Shown here: positions 29,720-37,799 of the stretch, piece after piece
Position numbering within the stretch: the stretch's first letter is position 1
Layout: each line of letters opens with the position of its first letter
Assembly: GCA_904420285.1 (NCBI GenBank)
Contig: CAJFUM010000018.1
Location: forward strand, 1-37,799
Length of the DNA: 37,799 bases
Origin: an uncultured Clostridia bacterium
GTDB lineage: Bacteria; Bacillota; Clostridia; TANB77; CAG-508
Direction of reading: 5' to 3'
The notes under the pieces: generated by a model
What the model was told of the DNA's origin: nothing
Database searches by the model: none
Seen by the model: only the letters and a program-made list of their open reading frames with translations
Program-made: the position numbers and the translations under genes

Positions 29720-31582
29720 CTATTTGTTCAAAAATTTCATTTCTCTTCTAACTCTCAATGCTCTTAATGCATTAATGATTGCAATAATAGAAACTCCCAC
29801 ATCTGCAAATACTGCTTGCCACATACTAGATAATCCAATTGCAGTTAATATTAAAACTAAAATCTTAATAAAAATAGCAAATGCAATATTTTCTTTTACA
29901 ATTCGCATTGTTTTCTTTGATAATTTAATTGCATCAATTATTTTTGAAGGTTGATCTGTCATTATTACAATATCTGCTGCTTCAATAGCACTATCAGCTC
30001 CTAATCCACCCATCGCAATACCAATATCTGATATAGCTAAAACAGGTGCATCATTAATACCATCTCCTACAAAAGCTAATTTGCCTCTTTCTGATTTTGT
30101 TTTTAATAATTCTTCTACTTTTTCTACTTTTCCATCTGGCAGTAATTCTGTATATACTTTATCTATACCCAATTCTTTTGCTACTACTTCTCCTACATTT
30201 TTTCTGTCTCCAGTAAGCATTACTATCTGTTTTATATTGTTTTTCTTTAATCCATTTATTGTTTGTTTAGCATCATCTTTTATCTTATCTGAAATTAATA
30301 TATATCCTACATATTTTTTCTGAATTGATACATATAAAATAGTTCCTATTTCTTCACATTTAGTAAATGTTATATTTTCTTCTTTCATCAATTTTTCATT
30401 TCCTACTAAAACTTCCTGTTCTCCAATCTTAGCTTTTATTCCAAGTCCAGATAATTCTTGTGTAGTTATAATTTGTTCTTCATTTATATTTTTATCATAT
30501 GATTTTTTTAATGATTTTGAAATTGGATGATTTGAATAATGTTCTGCATAAGTAGCAATTTTCAATAATTCTTCTTTAGAGATTCCAATTGGCTCTATTT
30601 TTTGTACTTCAAAAACCCCTTTTGTTAATGTTCCAGTTTTGTCAAACACTACTACTTCTGTATTAGATAATGCTTCTAAATAATTGCTTCCTTTTATTAA
30701 TACTCCCATTTTAGAAGCTCCACCAATACCACCAAAGAAACTTAGAGGTATGGAAATAACTAATGCACATGGGCAAGACACTACTAGAAATGATAATGCT
30801 CTATAAAGCCATTCTTGGAAACTTGCTCCCTCTATAATTAGTGGAGGTAATATAGCAAGTATTATTGCAATAACAACCACAATAGGGGTATAGTATTCTG
30901 CAAATTTTGTAATAAAATTTTCTGATTTTGCTTTTTTACTACTAGCATTTTCTACTAAGTCTAATATTTTACTTACAGTAGATTCTCCGAATTTTTTTGT
31001 TACTTTAATTTTAATTACTCCATTTATATTAATACATCCACTAAGTATTTGTTCTCCTTCTTCTACCTCTTTTGGTACTGCTTCCCCTGTTAAAGCTTTT
31101 GTATCTAAAGTTGTTTTTCCTTCTATAACAATTCCATCTAATGGAATTTTCTCTCCTGGTTTTACAATAATACTTTCTCCTATTTTCACTTCTTCTGGAG
31201 TTACTCTTTCTTCTTTTCCATCTCTAAATACATTAGCATAATCTGGTCTAATATCCATTAAACTCGCAATAGATTTTTTAGATTTATCTACAGCATAACT
31301 TTGGAAAAGTTCTCCAATTTGATAAAATAGCATTACTGCTACTGCCTCTGGAAATTCTCCAATACAAAATGCTCCTAAAGTTGCTATTGCCATTAAAAAG
31401 TTCTCATCAAATACTTTTCCTTTCAAAATATTTTTTACTGCGTTTTGTAAAATTTCAAAACCAACAATGCAGTAACTCACAATAAATATAGCATTATTAA
31501 TCCATTCATTTTGAAATTTTATAAGAATTGCAAATAAGAATAATGCAAATGCAACAGCTATTTTAATTATTTCTTTTTTCAT
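29720..31582 (-). CDS. cadA: Cd/Zn/Pb-exporting P1B-type ATPase
   Basis: This 620-residue pump has the metal-binding CPC in SCPCALV (270-272), TGEAVP in the actuator domain, phosphorylation site DKTGTLT (D314), the heavy-metal HP motif SNHPIS, and hinge GDGINDAPVLA. The last helix region contains ADVGVSIIAIINALR, whose Asp is typical of the P1B-2 group that moves zinc, cadmium and lead. There is no N-terminal HMA domain or Cys-rich extension, which many CadA proteins have. Its ATG shares one base with the stop of the CadC gene (TAATG), so translation is coupled. Confidence 0.93.
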   Translation of the reverse strand: MKKEIIKIAVAFALFLFAILIKFQNEWINNAIFIVSYCIVGFEILQNAVKNILKGKVFDENFLMAIATLGAFCIGEFPEAVAVMLFYQIGELFQSYAVDKSKKSIASLMDIRPDYANVFRDGKEERVTPEEVKIGESIIVKPGEKIPLDGIVIEGKTTLDTKALTGEAVPKEVEEGEQILSGCININGVIKIKVTKKFGESTVSKILDLVENASSKKAKSENFITKFAEYYTPIVVVIAIILAILPPLIIEGASFQEWLYRALSFLVVSCPCALVISIPLSFFGGIGGASKMGVLIKGSNYLEALSNTEVVVFDKTGTLTKGVFEVQKIEPIGISKEELLKIATYAEHYSNHPISKSLKKSYDKNINEEQIITTQELSGLGIKAKIGEQEVLVGNEKLMKEENITFTKCEEIGTILYVSIQKKYVGYILISDKIKDDAKQTINGLKKNNIKQIVMLTGDRKNVGEVVAKELGIDKVYTELLPDGKVEKVEELLKTKSERGKLAFVGDGINDAPVLAISDIGIAMGGLGADSAIEAADIVIMTDQPSKIIDAIKLSKKTMRIVKENIAFAIFIKILVLILTAIGLSSMWQAVFADVGVSIIAIINALRALRVRREMKFLNK

Positions 31583-31956
31583 TATACTATATGCTCCTTT
31601 CTATGTCCTATATGTTCCATTCCCACTTCAAAAACTTGTTTTATGTGCTCATCATCTAACATATAATAAACTTCTTTACCTTCTCTTCTGCATTTCACAA
31701 TTCCCATTCTTCTTAATGTTCCCAACTGATGCGATACAGCAGATTTGCTCATTTCTAATACATTTGCCATATCACATACACACATTTCATTTTCATCTAA
31801 AGCAAATAATATTTTTGTTCTTGTGGTATCACCAATGATTTTAAAAAATTCTGCTAGTTTATTAAATACATCTTGCTCTGGCATTTTATTTAAAGTTTTA
31901 TTTACTACATCTTCATGTATGATATTACAATCACATATAAATTCATTTTTTGACAT
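31582..31956 (-). CDS. cadC: ArsR/SmtB-family metal repressor, CadC type
   Basis: This 124-residue winged-helix repressor has Cys8 and Cys10 near the N-terminus (ICDC) and Cys59 and Cys61 in MCVCDMANVL. That is the four-cysteine alpha3N site of CadC that binds cadmium, lead or zinc. The recognition region is MSKSAVSHQLGTLRRMG. Histidines at the C-terminus (HIKQVFEVGMEHIGHRKEH) could form the second, alpha5 zinc site. Metal binding releases DNA and induces the pump. Two matching operator sites lie in the promoter. AGGAGG precedes the ATG. Confidence 0.93.
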   Translation of the reverse strand: MSKNEFICDCNIIHEDVVNKTLNKMPEQDVFNKLAEFFKIIGDTTRTKILFALDENEMCVCDMANVLEMSKSAVSHQLGTLRRMGIVKCRREGKEVYYMLDDEHIKQVFEVGMEHIGHRKEHIV

Positions 31957-31976
31957 TTAAATTATCCCTCCTTTAG

Positions 31977-32031
31977 TTGAGTATTTATTCAACCTTACTA
32001 TATTATAGTTGAATGTCTGTTCAATTGTCAA
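31977..32031 (-). promoter_or_regulatory. cadCA promoter with two operator copies
   Basis: Minus strand: TTGACA (32026-32031), 18 nt, TATAAT (32002-32007). TTGAATGTCTGTTCAA (32009-32024, plus strand) fills the spacer, and TTGAGTATTTATTCAA (31977-31992) lies over the start of the transcript. Both share the TTGA-8-TCAA frame of ArsR-family operators; their centres are 32 bp apart, three helical turns. Confidence 0.8.
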
Positions 32032-32068
32032 TCTTTTTTTATATTTTTTCAATAATTTATACAAAAAA

Positions 32069-32102
32069 TTTAGACTTCTTTATCTACATAAAGAAATCTA
32101 AA
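32069..32102 (-). terminator. ispG terminator
   Basis: Fourteen-bp arms (32069-32082 and 32089-32102, one G-T wobble), 6-nt loop, followed by TTTTTT on the minus strand. It is 27 nt beyond the ispG stop. Confidence 0.9.
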
Positions 32103-32129
32103 TCTTTGATTTTTTTAGAATATTTATCA

Positions 32130-33200
32130 CTATTCTTCAGAGTTTACTATATTAATTATTTCCTTTTCTAATATATCTACTATTTCTTCTTGTGGAACCT
32201 TTTTTATTACTTTTCCTTTTTTAAAAATTGCTCCTTCTTTTATTCCTCCAGCTATTCCTATATCTGCATTTCTAGCTTCTCCAGGTCCATTAACCACACA
32301 CCCCATTACTGCTACAGTAATATCTGATTCTATTCCTTGTAAAAATTCTTCTATTTCTTTTGCAATAGGAATCAAATCTATTTGTGTTCTTCCACAAGTA
32401 GGACATGCAATAAGTTTAGGTGATTTAGTATATAAATTGCAATCTTTTAGTATCTCTTTAGCTACCTTTATTTCTTTAACTGGATCATCAGAAAGTGAAA
32501 CTCTTATTGTATCTCCAATTCCTTCTCTTAACAATATTCCAAGACCTATACTAGATTTAATAGTTCCACTAAATTCTGTTCCAGCTTCTGTAATACCTAT
32601 ATGTAAAGGATATTCAAAGATTTTTGAAGCTTCTTCATATGCTGATATACATAAATCTAAATCAGATGCTTTTAATGAAAGACAAATATCATAAAAATTC
32701 AATTTTTCTAAAATATCTATATGTCTCTTGGCACTTTCAACCATTGCTTTGGCAGTTGGTTTTCCTCCATATTTATCTAGCAAATCTTTCTCCAAAGAAC
32801 CTGCATTTACTCCAATTCTTATTGGAATATTTTTTTCTTTGCAGGCTTCTACAACAGCTTTTACTTTTTCTTCGCTTCCTATATTTCCAGGATTAATACG
32901 TACTTTATCCACACCAGACTTAATTGCTTCTAATGCTATTTTATAGTCAAAATGAATATCTGCAACTATTGGAATATGTATCTTCTTTTTTATTTCTTTT
33001 ATAGCTTTTGCATCTTCTATATCTAAGCAAGCTACTCTTACTATTTCACATCCTGCATCTTCTAGCTGTAAAATTTGATTTACAGTTTCATCAATATTTT
33101 TAGTTTTTGTATTACACATTGATTGAATAATTACTTTATTTTGTCCTCCTATTTGAACATTTCCTACCATTATTTTTTTTGTATTTGTTCTATTATTCAT
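32130..33200 (-). CDS. ispG: 4-hydroxy-3-methylbut-2-enyl diphosphate synthase
   Basis: This 356-residue [4Fe-4S] enzyme converts methylerythritol cyclodiphosphate to HMBPP in the non-mevalonate isoprenoid pathway. Landmarks are [17 protein letters not shown] at the start, [12 protein letters not shown] and [10 protein letters not shown] in the TIM barrel, and the cluster Cys pair in CPTCGRTQ (near 270) with a third in [11 protein letters not shown] (near 303). Length and motifs are those of the compact bacterial form. It appears to be transcribed separately from the yolD gene, across a 91-nt gap. Confidence 0.97.
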   Translation of the reverse strand: MNNRTNTKKIMVGNVQIGGQNKVIIQSMCNTKTKNIDETVNQILQLEDAGCEIVRVACLDIEDAKAIKEIKKKIHIPIVADIHFDYKIALEAIKSGVDKVRINPGNIGSEEKVKAVVEACKEKNIPIRIGVNAGSLEKDLLDKYGGKPTAKAMVESAKRHIDILEKLNFYDICLSLKASDLDLCISAYEEASKIFEYPLHIGITEAGTEFSGTIKSSIGLGILLREGIGDTIRVSLSDDPVKEIKVAKEILKDCNLYTKSPKLIACPTCGRTQIDLIPIAKEIEEFLQGIESDITVAVMGCVVNGPGEARNADIGIAGGIKEGAIFKKGKVIKKVPQEEIVDILEKEIINIVNSEE

Positions 33201-33291
33201 AATTTTTTCAACCTACTTTCTTTTAGTTAATCTTATATTTATATATATTATCATAAGAAAGGCTTTTCGCCAAGTAAGCTTTTAAAATCAA

Positions 33292-33603
33292 TTACAACAC
33301 TTTAATATCAATAATATCACATACATTTATATTATATTGTTCATCTATCTGTATTTTTTTCTTCATATAATCTATATTTGTTATTTTACCTACCAATGTT
33401 ATATATCTTTTATTTTTGTAATACTTAATCTTTACTTTTGTATCCCTTTCAACTCTATTTAGTTGCATTTCTAATTCCTCACAAGCATCTTCAGCCAATT
33501 CTTTTCTCTCTTCATATTCTGCTTCTCTTTCTTTTAAAGCTTCATTAAATCCTTTTAAAGCATCAAAAGGAAGAAATAATTTTGCTCTACTAGCTCTTAC
33601 CAT
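33292..33603 (-). CDS. YolD-like protein
   Basis: This 103-residue protein fits the YolD-like family: an N-terminal RAKLFLPFDALKGFNEAL block (the usual family start is 'R..k.apF.al.gl'), a charged helix (about 22-50) and a beta-rich C-terminal half ending in ICDIIDIKVL-like sequence. YolD-like genes typically follow Y-family polymerase genes such as uvrX and are thought to modulate the polymerase, like UmuD. Here it begins 26 nt after the polymerase stop and shares its SOS-type promoter. AAGGAG precedes the ATG. Confidence 0.85.
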   Translation of the reverse strand: MVRASRAKLFLPFDALKGFNEALKEREAEYEERKELAEDACEELEMQLNRVERDTKVKIKYYKNKRYITLVGKITNIDYMKKKIQIDEQYNINVCDIIDIKVL

Positions 33604-33629
33604 GTTTTTCTCCTTTCTACAAATTTGCG

Positions 33630-34889
33630 TTATTCTCCGCTATTATGACCTCCTATAAGTTTATTTCTCATTATAGTGGTAGCACCATCTTCTAAATTTA
33701 TTCCTCTTAATATTTTATTTTTCCCCATTTCATTTTTTATTTTGTTTATTACTAATTCTAATTTTCTTTCTTTATCTATCTCCTCTTGCTTTTTAAATAA
33801 ACTTAGTTGAACATATTCTGTTTTACAAACATTTTCAAAACTAATTCCTATTCTCCTTATCATAACATTTCTATTTGTTGTTCTATCATAAACTTTTAAA
33901 AAAGCTTTAACTAAATCTGAATAAATATTAGTATATTGTATAAGTCTCTCTGTTCCTCCACTTGCTACAATTGTATTTTTAGTATATCCTATATAAAGTT
34001 TTACAGTATTTGTAGATAAATTATTTTCTAATAATCGCAAACTTCCTAGCTCCACCATTTCCTTTAAAACCAATCTAGCCTTTTCAAAAGAGTAATCCTC
34101 AAATAGGACTTGACTATTAGTAATACTTTTAGTTTGTGGTTCATATTCTTTTATGTCTTTTATATTACAATATTCTTTTCCCCATGCATGATCTATTATA
34201 TATTCTGCATTTACTCCAAATTCTTTATATAATTTCTTAGCATCTGAATGAGCAATATCGTACATATCATGTATACCTAGTTTATTTAATCTTTTTTCTA
34301 TCCCTGTACCAATTTGCCAAAAATCTGTTAGTGGCTTATGATGCCAAAGCTCTTTTTTATATTTTTCTTCATCTAACCACCCTATATTTAATACACTATG
34401 TTTAGCTGTAATATCTAATGCTATTTTAGCTAAATACATATTAGTTCCAATTCCTGCAGTTGCAGTTATTCCATATGTTTTATATATATCATTCATAATT
34501 TTCTTGGCAAGCTCTATCTCGTTTAGTTTATATAATTTCAGATATTTTGTAGCATCCATAAAAGCCTCATCTATAGAATATACATGAATATCTTCTTTTG
34601 CAAAATATTTTAAATATATTGCATATATATTAGCTGAATATTCTATATATTTTTTCATTCTAGGAGTTGCTACTATATAATCTATATTTTTAGGTATTTC
34701 GTAAACTCTACATCTATTTTTTATACCTAGCATTTTCATTTTAGGAGTTATAGCTAAACATATAGTTCCTTTGCCTCTACTTGGATCAGCTACTACTAAA
34801 TTAGTGTTAAATGGATCTAAGCCCCTTTCTACACATTCCACTGATGCATAAAATGTTTTCAAATCTATACATAAAAATATATTTTTCAC
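33630..34889 (-). CDS. Y-family DNA polymerase (UvrX/UmuC type)
   Basis: This 419-residue translesion polymerase has the catalytic acids D9 in FLCIDLKTFYASVE and D107-E108 in YSIDEAFMD, with steric residues Phe-Tyr (13-14). The thumb contains a helix-hairpin-helix region (FWQIGTGIEKRLNKLGI) and the little-finger domain follows. A beta-clamp binding motif, QLSLF, is near residue 372. The paired YolD-like gene places it in the UvrX group rather than DinB. The start is a GTG at 34889 with AGGAG 10 nt upstream. The promoter overlaps a LexA-like palindrome, so induction by DNA damage is expected. Confidence 0.92.
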   Translation of the reverse strand: MKNIFLCIDLKTFYASVECVERGLDPFNTNLVVADPSRGKGTICLAITPKMKMLGIKNRCRVYEIPKNIDYIVATPRMKKYIEYSANIYAIYLKYFAKEDIHVYSIDEAFMDATKYLKLYKLNEIELAKKIMNDIYKTYGITATAGIGTNMYLAKIALDITAKHSVLNIGWLDEEKYKKELWHHKPLTDFWQIGTGIEKRLNKLGIHDMYDIAHSDAKKLYKEFGVNAEYIIDHAWGKEYCNIKDIKEYEPQTKSITNSQVLFEDYSFEKARLVLKEMVELGSLRLLENNLSTNTVKLYIGYTKNTIVASGGTERLIQYTNIYSDLVKAFLKVYDRTTNRNVMIRRIGISFENVCKTEYVQLSLFKKQEEIDKERKLELVINKIKNEMGKNKILRGINLEDGATTIMRNKLIGGHNSGE

Positions 34890-34932
34890 TTTCCAATAAC
34901 TCCTTTCTAATATAATAAAATGTATTTAATTC

Positions 34933-34970
34933 ATTATACTATTTTGCACCCATTTTGTAAACATATGTTT
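34933..34970 (-). promoter_or_regulatory. SOS promoter: LexA-like palindrome over the -35
   Basis: Minus strand: TTTACA (34956-34961), 17 nt, TATAAT (34933-34938). AAACATATGTTT (34959-34970) is a perfect palindrome, close to the Bacillota LexA box (GAAC-N4-GTTC core), and overlaps the -35. Confidence 0.75.
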
Positions 34971-35010
34971 GTATTTATTGTTGTGGTAATTTCTTACATA
35001 TTTGGAAAAA

Positions 35011-35039
35011 AATAACTTTGCAATTTATGCAAAGCTATT
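35011..35039 (-). terminator. Terminator of the 35052-36317 gene
   Basis: Twelve-bp arms (35011-35022 and 35028-35039, one G-T wobble), 5-nt loop, then TTTTTTT-rich sequence on the minus strand, 12 nt beyond the stop. Confidence 0.88.
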
Positions 35040-35051
35040 TTTCTTCAAAAT

Positions 35052-36317
35052 TTATTTTATTATATCACTTATATTTATCTTATCTTCTTGTAAACAATCA
35101 AAGATTATACATATATATTTATCTCCTGCGTCATATATGCAATCTATTTCTACATATGTATTTCCATTTTCATCCTCATATGGTCTTTCTACAACATAAA
35201 ATTTATTATCTGATATAGTTTCTTCTTTTACTTTTATTGATTCATCTTCCAAAACATATTGCAAATATTCTTCTGGAGTATAATCTTCCTCATAATTAGA
35301 TTTATCATCTTCAAAAACCATTACAATTTTTTGGAAATCATCGCTAACAGCTAGACAATTGTATGCATCTTTATATTCTTCTCCGAAATAATATTCTATT
35401 TGTGAATTATTTAAAATTGTAAAATCTGATGGGAATTCCAATTTTAAATTATCTACACCTAATTCATATGTATTTTCAAAGACATTTTCTGAAGATATAT
35501 TATTTTCTATTGTATTTTTTTCTACTTGCTCACTAAATACTATTACTAATGCTATAATAACTGCTAAAACAATTATTATAATAAAAGTTTTGAAGCTGGT
35601 CATACCATATCTATACCACGCACTTTTTTGAGCTTTTTCTGAAAAGTAAAATTTATTCGATTTCTTTTTAATAATTTCTTGCACTTTTAAATAATCAAAA
35701 ATTCTTTTACCTTTATCTTCTCCAAATTCTTTTATAAGTTCAGCCATTATCTCTTCTTTATTTACTGCATTCTCTTTATTGGTAGCTCCATAATTTTCAA
35801 ATATACTCTTTACTTTATCTATATCTTCATTTGAAAAATTACTGTTACTTGCATCTTGTGAAATTATTTTTATATCTTCAGAATTTACACCTTCTTTTAA
35901 TTGTTTATTTAAATTGTATATAATTCCACCAATAACTACTACACAAAATACTAATGAAATTACATAATCAGAAATAAGAGCCCTCATAAATTCTTCAGTT
36001 TGATATATTAGCTTCAAATTATCAACTGATATTGTAATTTCTTCTCTCATCATTAAGCAAATTGGTATTATTATAAACATAGTAACAGTTATTGCAATAA
36101 AAGAGCATATAGATAATATTAATGGCAATTTTTTATCAATTTTTGCTTTCATAATCTTATAGCCATAAAAACTACATAATACAATTAGAATAGCTAATAT
36201 TGAATACATCATATTTCCAAATACATACATAAGTATCCATGGAATAGAGCCTACAAAAGCTCCTAATAAGGCTCCTAATATTCCTAAACCATACCTATTT
36301 TTACTTTCATTCTCCAT
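35052..36317 (-). CDS. Multi-pass membrane protein with C-terminal external domain
   Basis: This 421-residue protein has four hydrophobic segments near the N-terminus (about 12-33, 37-54, 65-90, 117-134). A cytosolic region (about 140-230) with a winged-helix-like stretch (NKEEIMAELIKEFGEDKGKRIFDYLKVQEIIKKKSNKFYFS) follows, then a fifth helix (about 237-260) and an external domain to the end. The N-terminal GLGILGALLGAFVGSIPW block recurs in Clostridia membrane proteins of unknown function. I cannot name the family. The gene has a hairpin in its leader and a strong terminator, and is transcribed alone or after the CmpB-like gene upstream. Confidence 0.65.
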   Translation of the reverse strand: MENESKNRYGLGILGALLGAFVGSIPWILMYVFGNMMYSILAILIVLCSFYGYKIMKAKIDKKLPLILSICSFIAITVTMFIIIPICLMMREEITISVDNLKLIYQTEEFMRALISDYVISLVFCVVVIGGIIYNLNKQLKEGVNSEDIKIISQDASNSNFSNEDIDKVKSIFENYGATNKENAVNKEEIMAELIKEFGEDKGKRIFDYLKVQEIIKKKSNKFYFSEKAQKSAWYRYGMTSFKTFIIIIVLAVIIALVIVFSEQVEKNTIENNISSENVFENTYELGVDNLKLEFPSDFTILNNSQIEYYFGEEYKDAYNCLAVSDDFQKIVMVFEDDKSNYEEDYTPEEYLQYVLEDESIKVKEETISDNKFYVVERPYEDENGNTYVEIDCIYDAGDKYICIIFDCLQEDKINISDIIK

Positions 36318-36334
36318 ATAAAACCTCCAATTTC

Positions 36335-36365
36335 GATGGTATGGAAAATTTATTTACATACCATC
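36335..36365 (-). promoter_or_regulatory. Leader hairpin upstream of the 36317 gene
   Basis: GATGGTATG (36335-36343) and CATACCATC (36357-36365), perfect 9-bp arms with a 13-nt loop, ending 5 nt before GGAGG on the minus strand. No T-run follows, so it is more likely a leader structure than a terminator for the gene upstream. Confidence 0.5.
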
Positions 36366-36433
36366 CCTTTTATTTTTCAAAATTCATTTGTATTATAACA
36401 TATTGGTTTTTATTCTTCAACTACTATTCTATT

Positions 36434-37078
36434 TTACATCACTGTCCTTTTATTTTCAAATACTTCATCCATATATTCATCTGGATACATATTGTCTAAA
36501 AATCTATCTATATTATCATTAGCTGGTATATTTTCTACTCTCTCTTTTTGTCTAATTGCAGCCATTGCTGAAATAGTTATATTAAAAATCATAAAGATAG
36601 CTAAACTACTTGCCATAATTTTTATTTTATGATTTTTCACAAACTCCTCTATTTTGGGTATTAATGGTTCTATATATGATGTATATAAAAGTCCTGCTAC
36701 TCCCCAATAAGTGCAATGTATTAAAGTAGTTCTACCATTTATATTAAATAACCAATTAGAATAATCCCATGAAACAGTACCAAATAGTTTTTCCTGTACA
36801 TATGAACACATATATTCTGTAATTCCACCTAAAATCATTGAAGAAATAAAAACTATACCTTTATTTCTATTTTTTATTAAACTAAAAAATATATAGTATA
36901 CCAAAATGCCTATACCATATACTGGTGTAAATGGCCCATATAAAAGTCCTTGCCTAGAAACGAAATGACCATTTTGCACAAGTGCCACGAGCATTTCTAC
37001 TACATATCCTATTATACTTCCTATCATAAAAATTACAAAAATTTTAATAATTTCATTAAACTTACTTTTTCTTTCCAT
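36434..37078 (-). CDS. Putative ABC-transporter type IV membrane protein (CmpB-like, PF06541)
   Basis: This 214-residue protein has about five membrane helices. MIGSIIGYVVEML, HFVSRQGLLYGPFTPVYGIG, GGITEYMCSYVQEKLFG and WDYSNWLFNINGRTTLIHCTYWG are the defining stretches of the CmpB-like family. The R-G-[LI]-L-x-GP-[FL]-x-P-[VI]-YG and E-Y...E-K-LF-G...W-DYS motifs are clear. The C-terminal 30 residues are acidic and unique. Despite the family name no ATPase partner is adjacent, so a transport role is unproven. AAAGGGG precedes the ATG. Confidence 0.8.
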   Translation of the reverse strand: MERKSKFNEIIKIFVIFMIGSIIGYVVEMLVALVQNGHFVSRQGLLYGPFTPVYGIGILVYYIFFSLIKNRNKGIVFISSMILGGITEYMCSYVQEKLFGTVSWDYSNWLFNINGRTTLIHCTYWGVAGLLYTSYIEPLIPKIEEFVKNHKIKIMASSLAIFMIFNITISAMAAIRQKERVENIPANDNIDRFLDNMYPDEYMDEVFENKRTVM

Positions 37079-37340
37079 CTTTTTTCCCCTTTAATCAACT
37101 ATTATTTACAAAATTTTATAGATTATTTATTATATAAAATTTTTATCTGCTAATATAATGATTAATATGTATTTAATATTACATTTCTGTAAGTTTAATA
37201 TAACAGAGAATTATTAAATATATTTTTAGGTCTTATTAAAAAATTCTTAATTTTGGGACATATTTGGACATAATAGAAAACAACTATAAAACTTAATGCT
37301 ATTAATGTTATTACTCTTCTATTTTCTCATTTACTAATTG
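37079..37340. other. AT-rich intergenic stretch without a gene
   Basis: This part of the 369-nt gap between two divergent genes holds no ORF, hairpin or repeat that I can support. It presumably contains the promoter of the CmpB-like gene; the promoter of the zinc-ribbon gene begins at 37341. Confidence 0.6.
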
Positions 37341-37369
37341 TTGACAAAATTAACATAATGTGTTACAAT
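37341..37369 (+). promoter_or_regulatory. Sigma-A promoter of the zinc-ribbon gene
   Basis: TTGACA (37341-37346), 17 nt, TACAAT (37364-37369). The roughly 70-nt leader contains a perfect 14-bp palindrome, GCTACAATTGTAGC (37407-37420), 11 nt before AAAAGGAGG. Confidence 0.8.
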
Positions 37370-37447
37370 GAAAGTGTAATGAGAAAAGTCTCATGTAAGT
37401 TCACCAGCTACAATTGTAGCACTGTTTAATCAAAAGGAGGATTTATT

Positions 37448-37684
37448 ATGAATGTCATCAAAGAAGGAAAAGAAATTAAAAATGTCATGCGGGTAACTTG
37501 TGATACATGTGGTGCAGTACTTGAAATTGATGCAAACGATATTAACCTATCGCCTGCAACTCGTCTTAGTACTGAAAAGTATTACTACAGATGTCCATGT
37601 TGCAACACACTAAATATTATTTCCGGTGATGACATGCCAGACGGTATGTATGTTGAATTTATGCGTAAACTTATTGAATCCTAA
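37448..37684 (+). CDS. Small zinc-ribbon protein
   Basis: This 78-residue protein has two cysteine pairs, C18-x2-C21 (TCDTCGA) and C49-x2-C52 (RCPCCNT), spaced as in a zinc ribbon. Strands lie between them and a short acidic C-terminal helix (MPDGMYVEFMRKLIES) follows. It could bind nucleic acid or act as a protein-interaction module; no family is recognised. It is on the plus strand, less AT-rich than its neighbours, and has its own promoter, AAAAGGAGG ribosome site and two hairpins downstream, as in a self-contained unit. Confidence 0.8.
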   Translation: MNVIKEGKEIKNVMRVTCDTCGAVLEIDANDINLSPATRLSTEKYYYRCPCCNTLNIISGDDMPDGMYVEFMRKLIES

Positions 37685-37691
37685 ACTAAAG

Positions 37692-37712
37692 CGAGGAGGT
37701 TTTACCTCCTCG
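37692..37712 (+). terminator. First hairpin after the zinc-ribbon gene
   Basis: CGAGGAGG (37692-37699) and CCTCCTCG (37705-37712), perfect, 5-nt loop, 7 nt beyond the stop. No T-run follows, and the left arm contains a ribosome-site-like AGGAGG. Confidence 0.6.
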
Positions 37713-37725
37713 TCAGACTGTTGAC

Positions 37726-37752
37726 AAACCCCAGAAATTTTTTCTGGGGTTT
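37726..37752 (+). terminator. Second hairpin after the zinc-ribbon gene
   Basis: AAACCCCAGAAA (37726-37737) and TTTCTGGGGTTT (37741-37752), perfect 12-bp arms with a 3-nt loop. The right arm supplies TTT, but the following sequence is AAACAAAT, so termination strength is uncertain. Confidence 0.7.
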
Positions 37753-37799
37753 AAACAAATAAGTATTAAAAATGTTATGTTTATTTTTAAGAATATTAT

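Noticed and set aside
36434..37078. Functional ABC transporter permease
   Set aside because: The family name PF06541 suggests this, but no ATPase or binding protein is adjacent; kept as a membrane protein of that family only.

Overview
The window looks like chromosomal DNA from an AT-rich, spore-forming Clostridia-type member of the Bacillota. The support is spoVS with tandem Spo0A boxes, AGGAGG-type ribosome sites, canonical sigma-A promoters (TTGACA-17-TATAAT), and Clostridia-typical families such as a CadC-CadA pair, YolD/UvrX and heterodimeric ABC exporters. No rRNA, tRNA, CRISPR array or intact transposase was seen. Nearly every gene lies on the minus strand. The plus-strand exceptions are a C-N hydrolase (13375), a broken LysR gene (28895) and a zinc-ribbon gene (37448).

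Region by region (minus-strand operons run right to left). 1-1.4 kb: ymdB-spoVS, with two Spo0A boxes in the gap between them. 1.4-4.3 kb: a compact three-gene operon made of an isolated DnaJ C-terminal domain, a DUF2779 protein that appears to join a Cas4/RecB-like nuclease to a DEDDy exonuclease, and a WYL regulator. It has its own promoter and is the best candidate for an undescribed nucleic-acid-processing or defence system. 4.3-5.2 kb: an orphan, shortened HicB antitoxin, a structured non-coding scar, and a small ORF interrupted by an AG dinucleotide tract (candidate phase-variable gene). 5.2-5.9 kb: a monofunctional peptidoglycan glycosyltransferase. 6.0-11.3 kb: an ABC exporter plus two-component system operon with an 11-bp direct repeat upstream of its promoter. 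11.4-12.3 kb: an unrecognised orphan gene with its own promoter and terminator. 12.5-14.1 kb: a ZIP metal transporter with an 18-bp palindrome on its -35, then a short penicillin-V-acylase-like hydrolase. 14.1-18.5 kb: ABC-F ATPase, metK, ogt and a histidine phosphatase.

18.6-21.3 kb: a NatAB-like ABC-2 exporter and a HAD protein. 21.3-21.9 kb: a P-loop kinase-like orphan. 22.0-26.1 kb: a MarR-controlled heterodimeric ABC exporter whose two subunits show complementary degeneracy of one ATP site, with a promoter and operator readable base by base. 26.1-29.7 kb: a decaying redox locus. An Fe-S flavoprotein and a flavodoxin are intact, but an aldo/keto reductase and a flavin reductase survive only as C-terminal fragments, and the LysR regulator carries an internal deletion plus frameshift. 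29.7-32.1 kb: cadC-cadA with two matching operator sites. 32.1-33.2 kb: ispG. 33.3-35.0 kb: a UvrX-type Y-family polymerase and YolD behind a probable LexA site. 35.0-37.1 kb: two membrane proteins. 37.4-37.8 kb: a zinc-ribbon gene followed by tandem hairpins.

Functions that work together: stress and resistance (two exporters, cadmium/zinc efflux, SOS polymerase, O6-methylguanine repair), envelope synthesis, sporulation and core metabolism (SAM, isoprenoids). All family calls are from reading motifs in the sequence; no database search was run.
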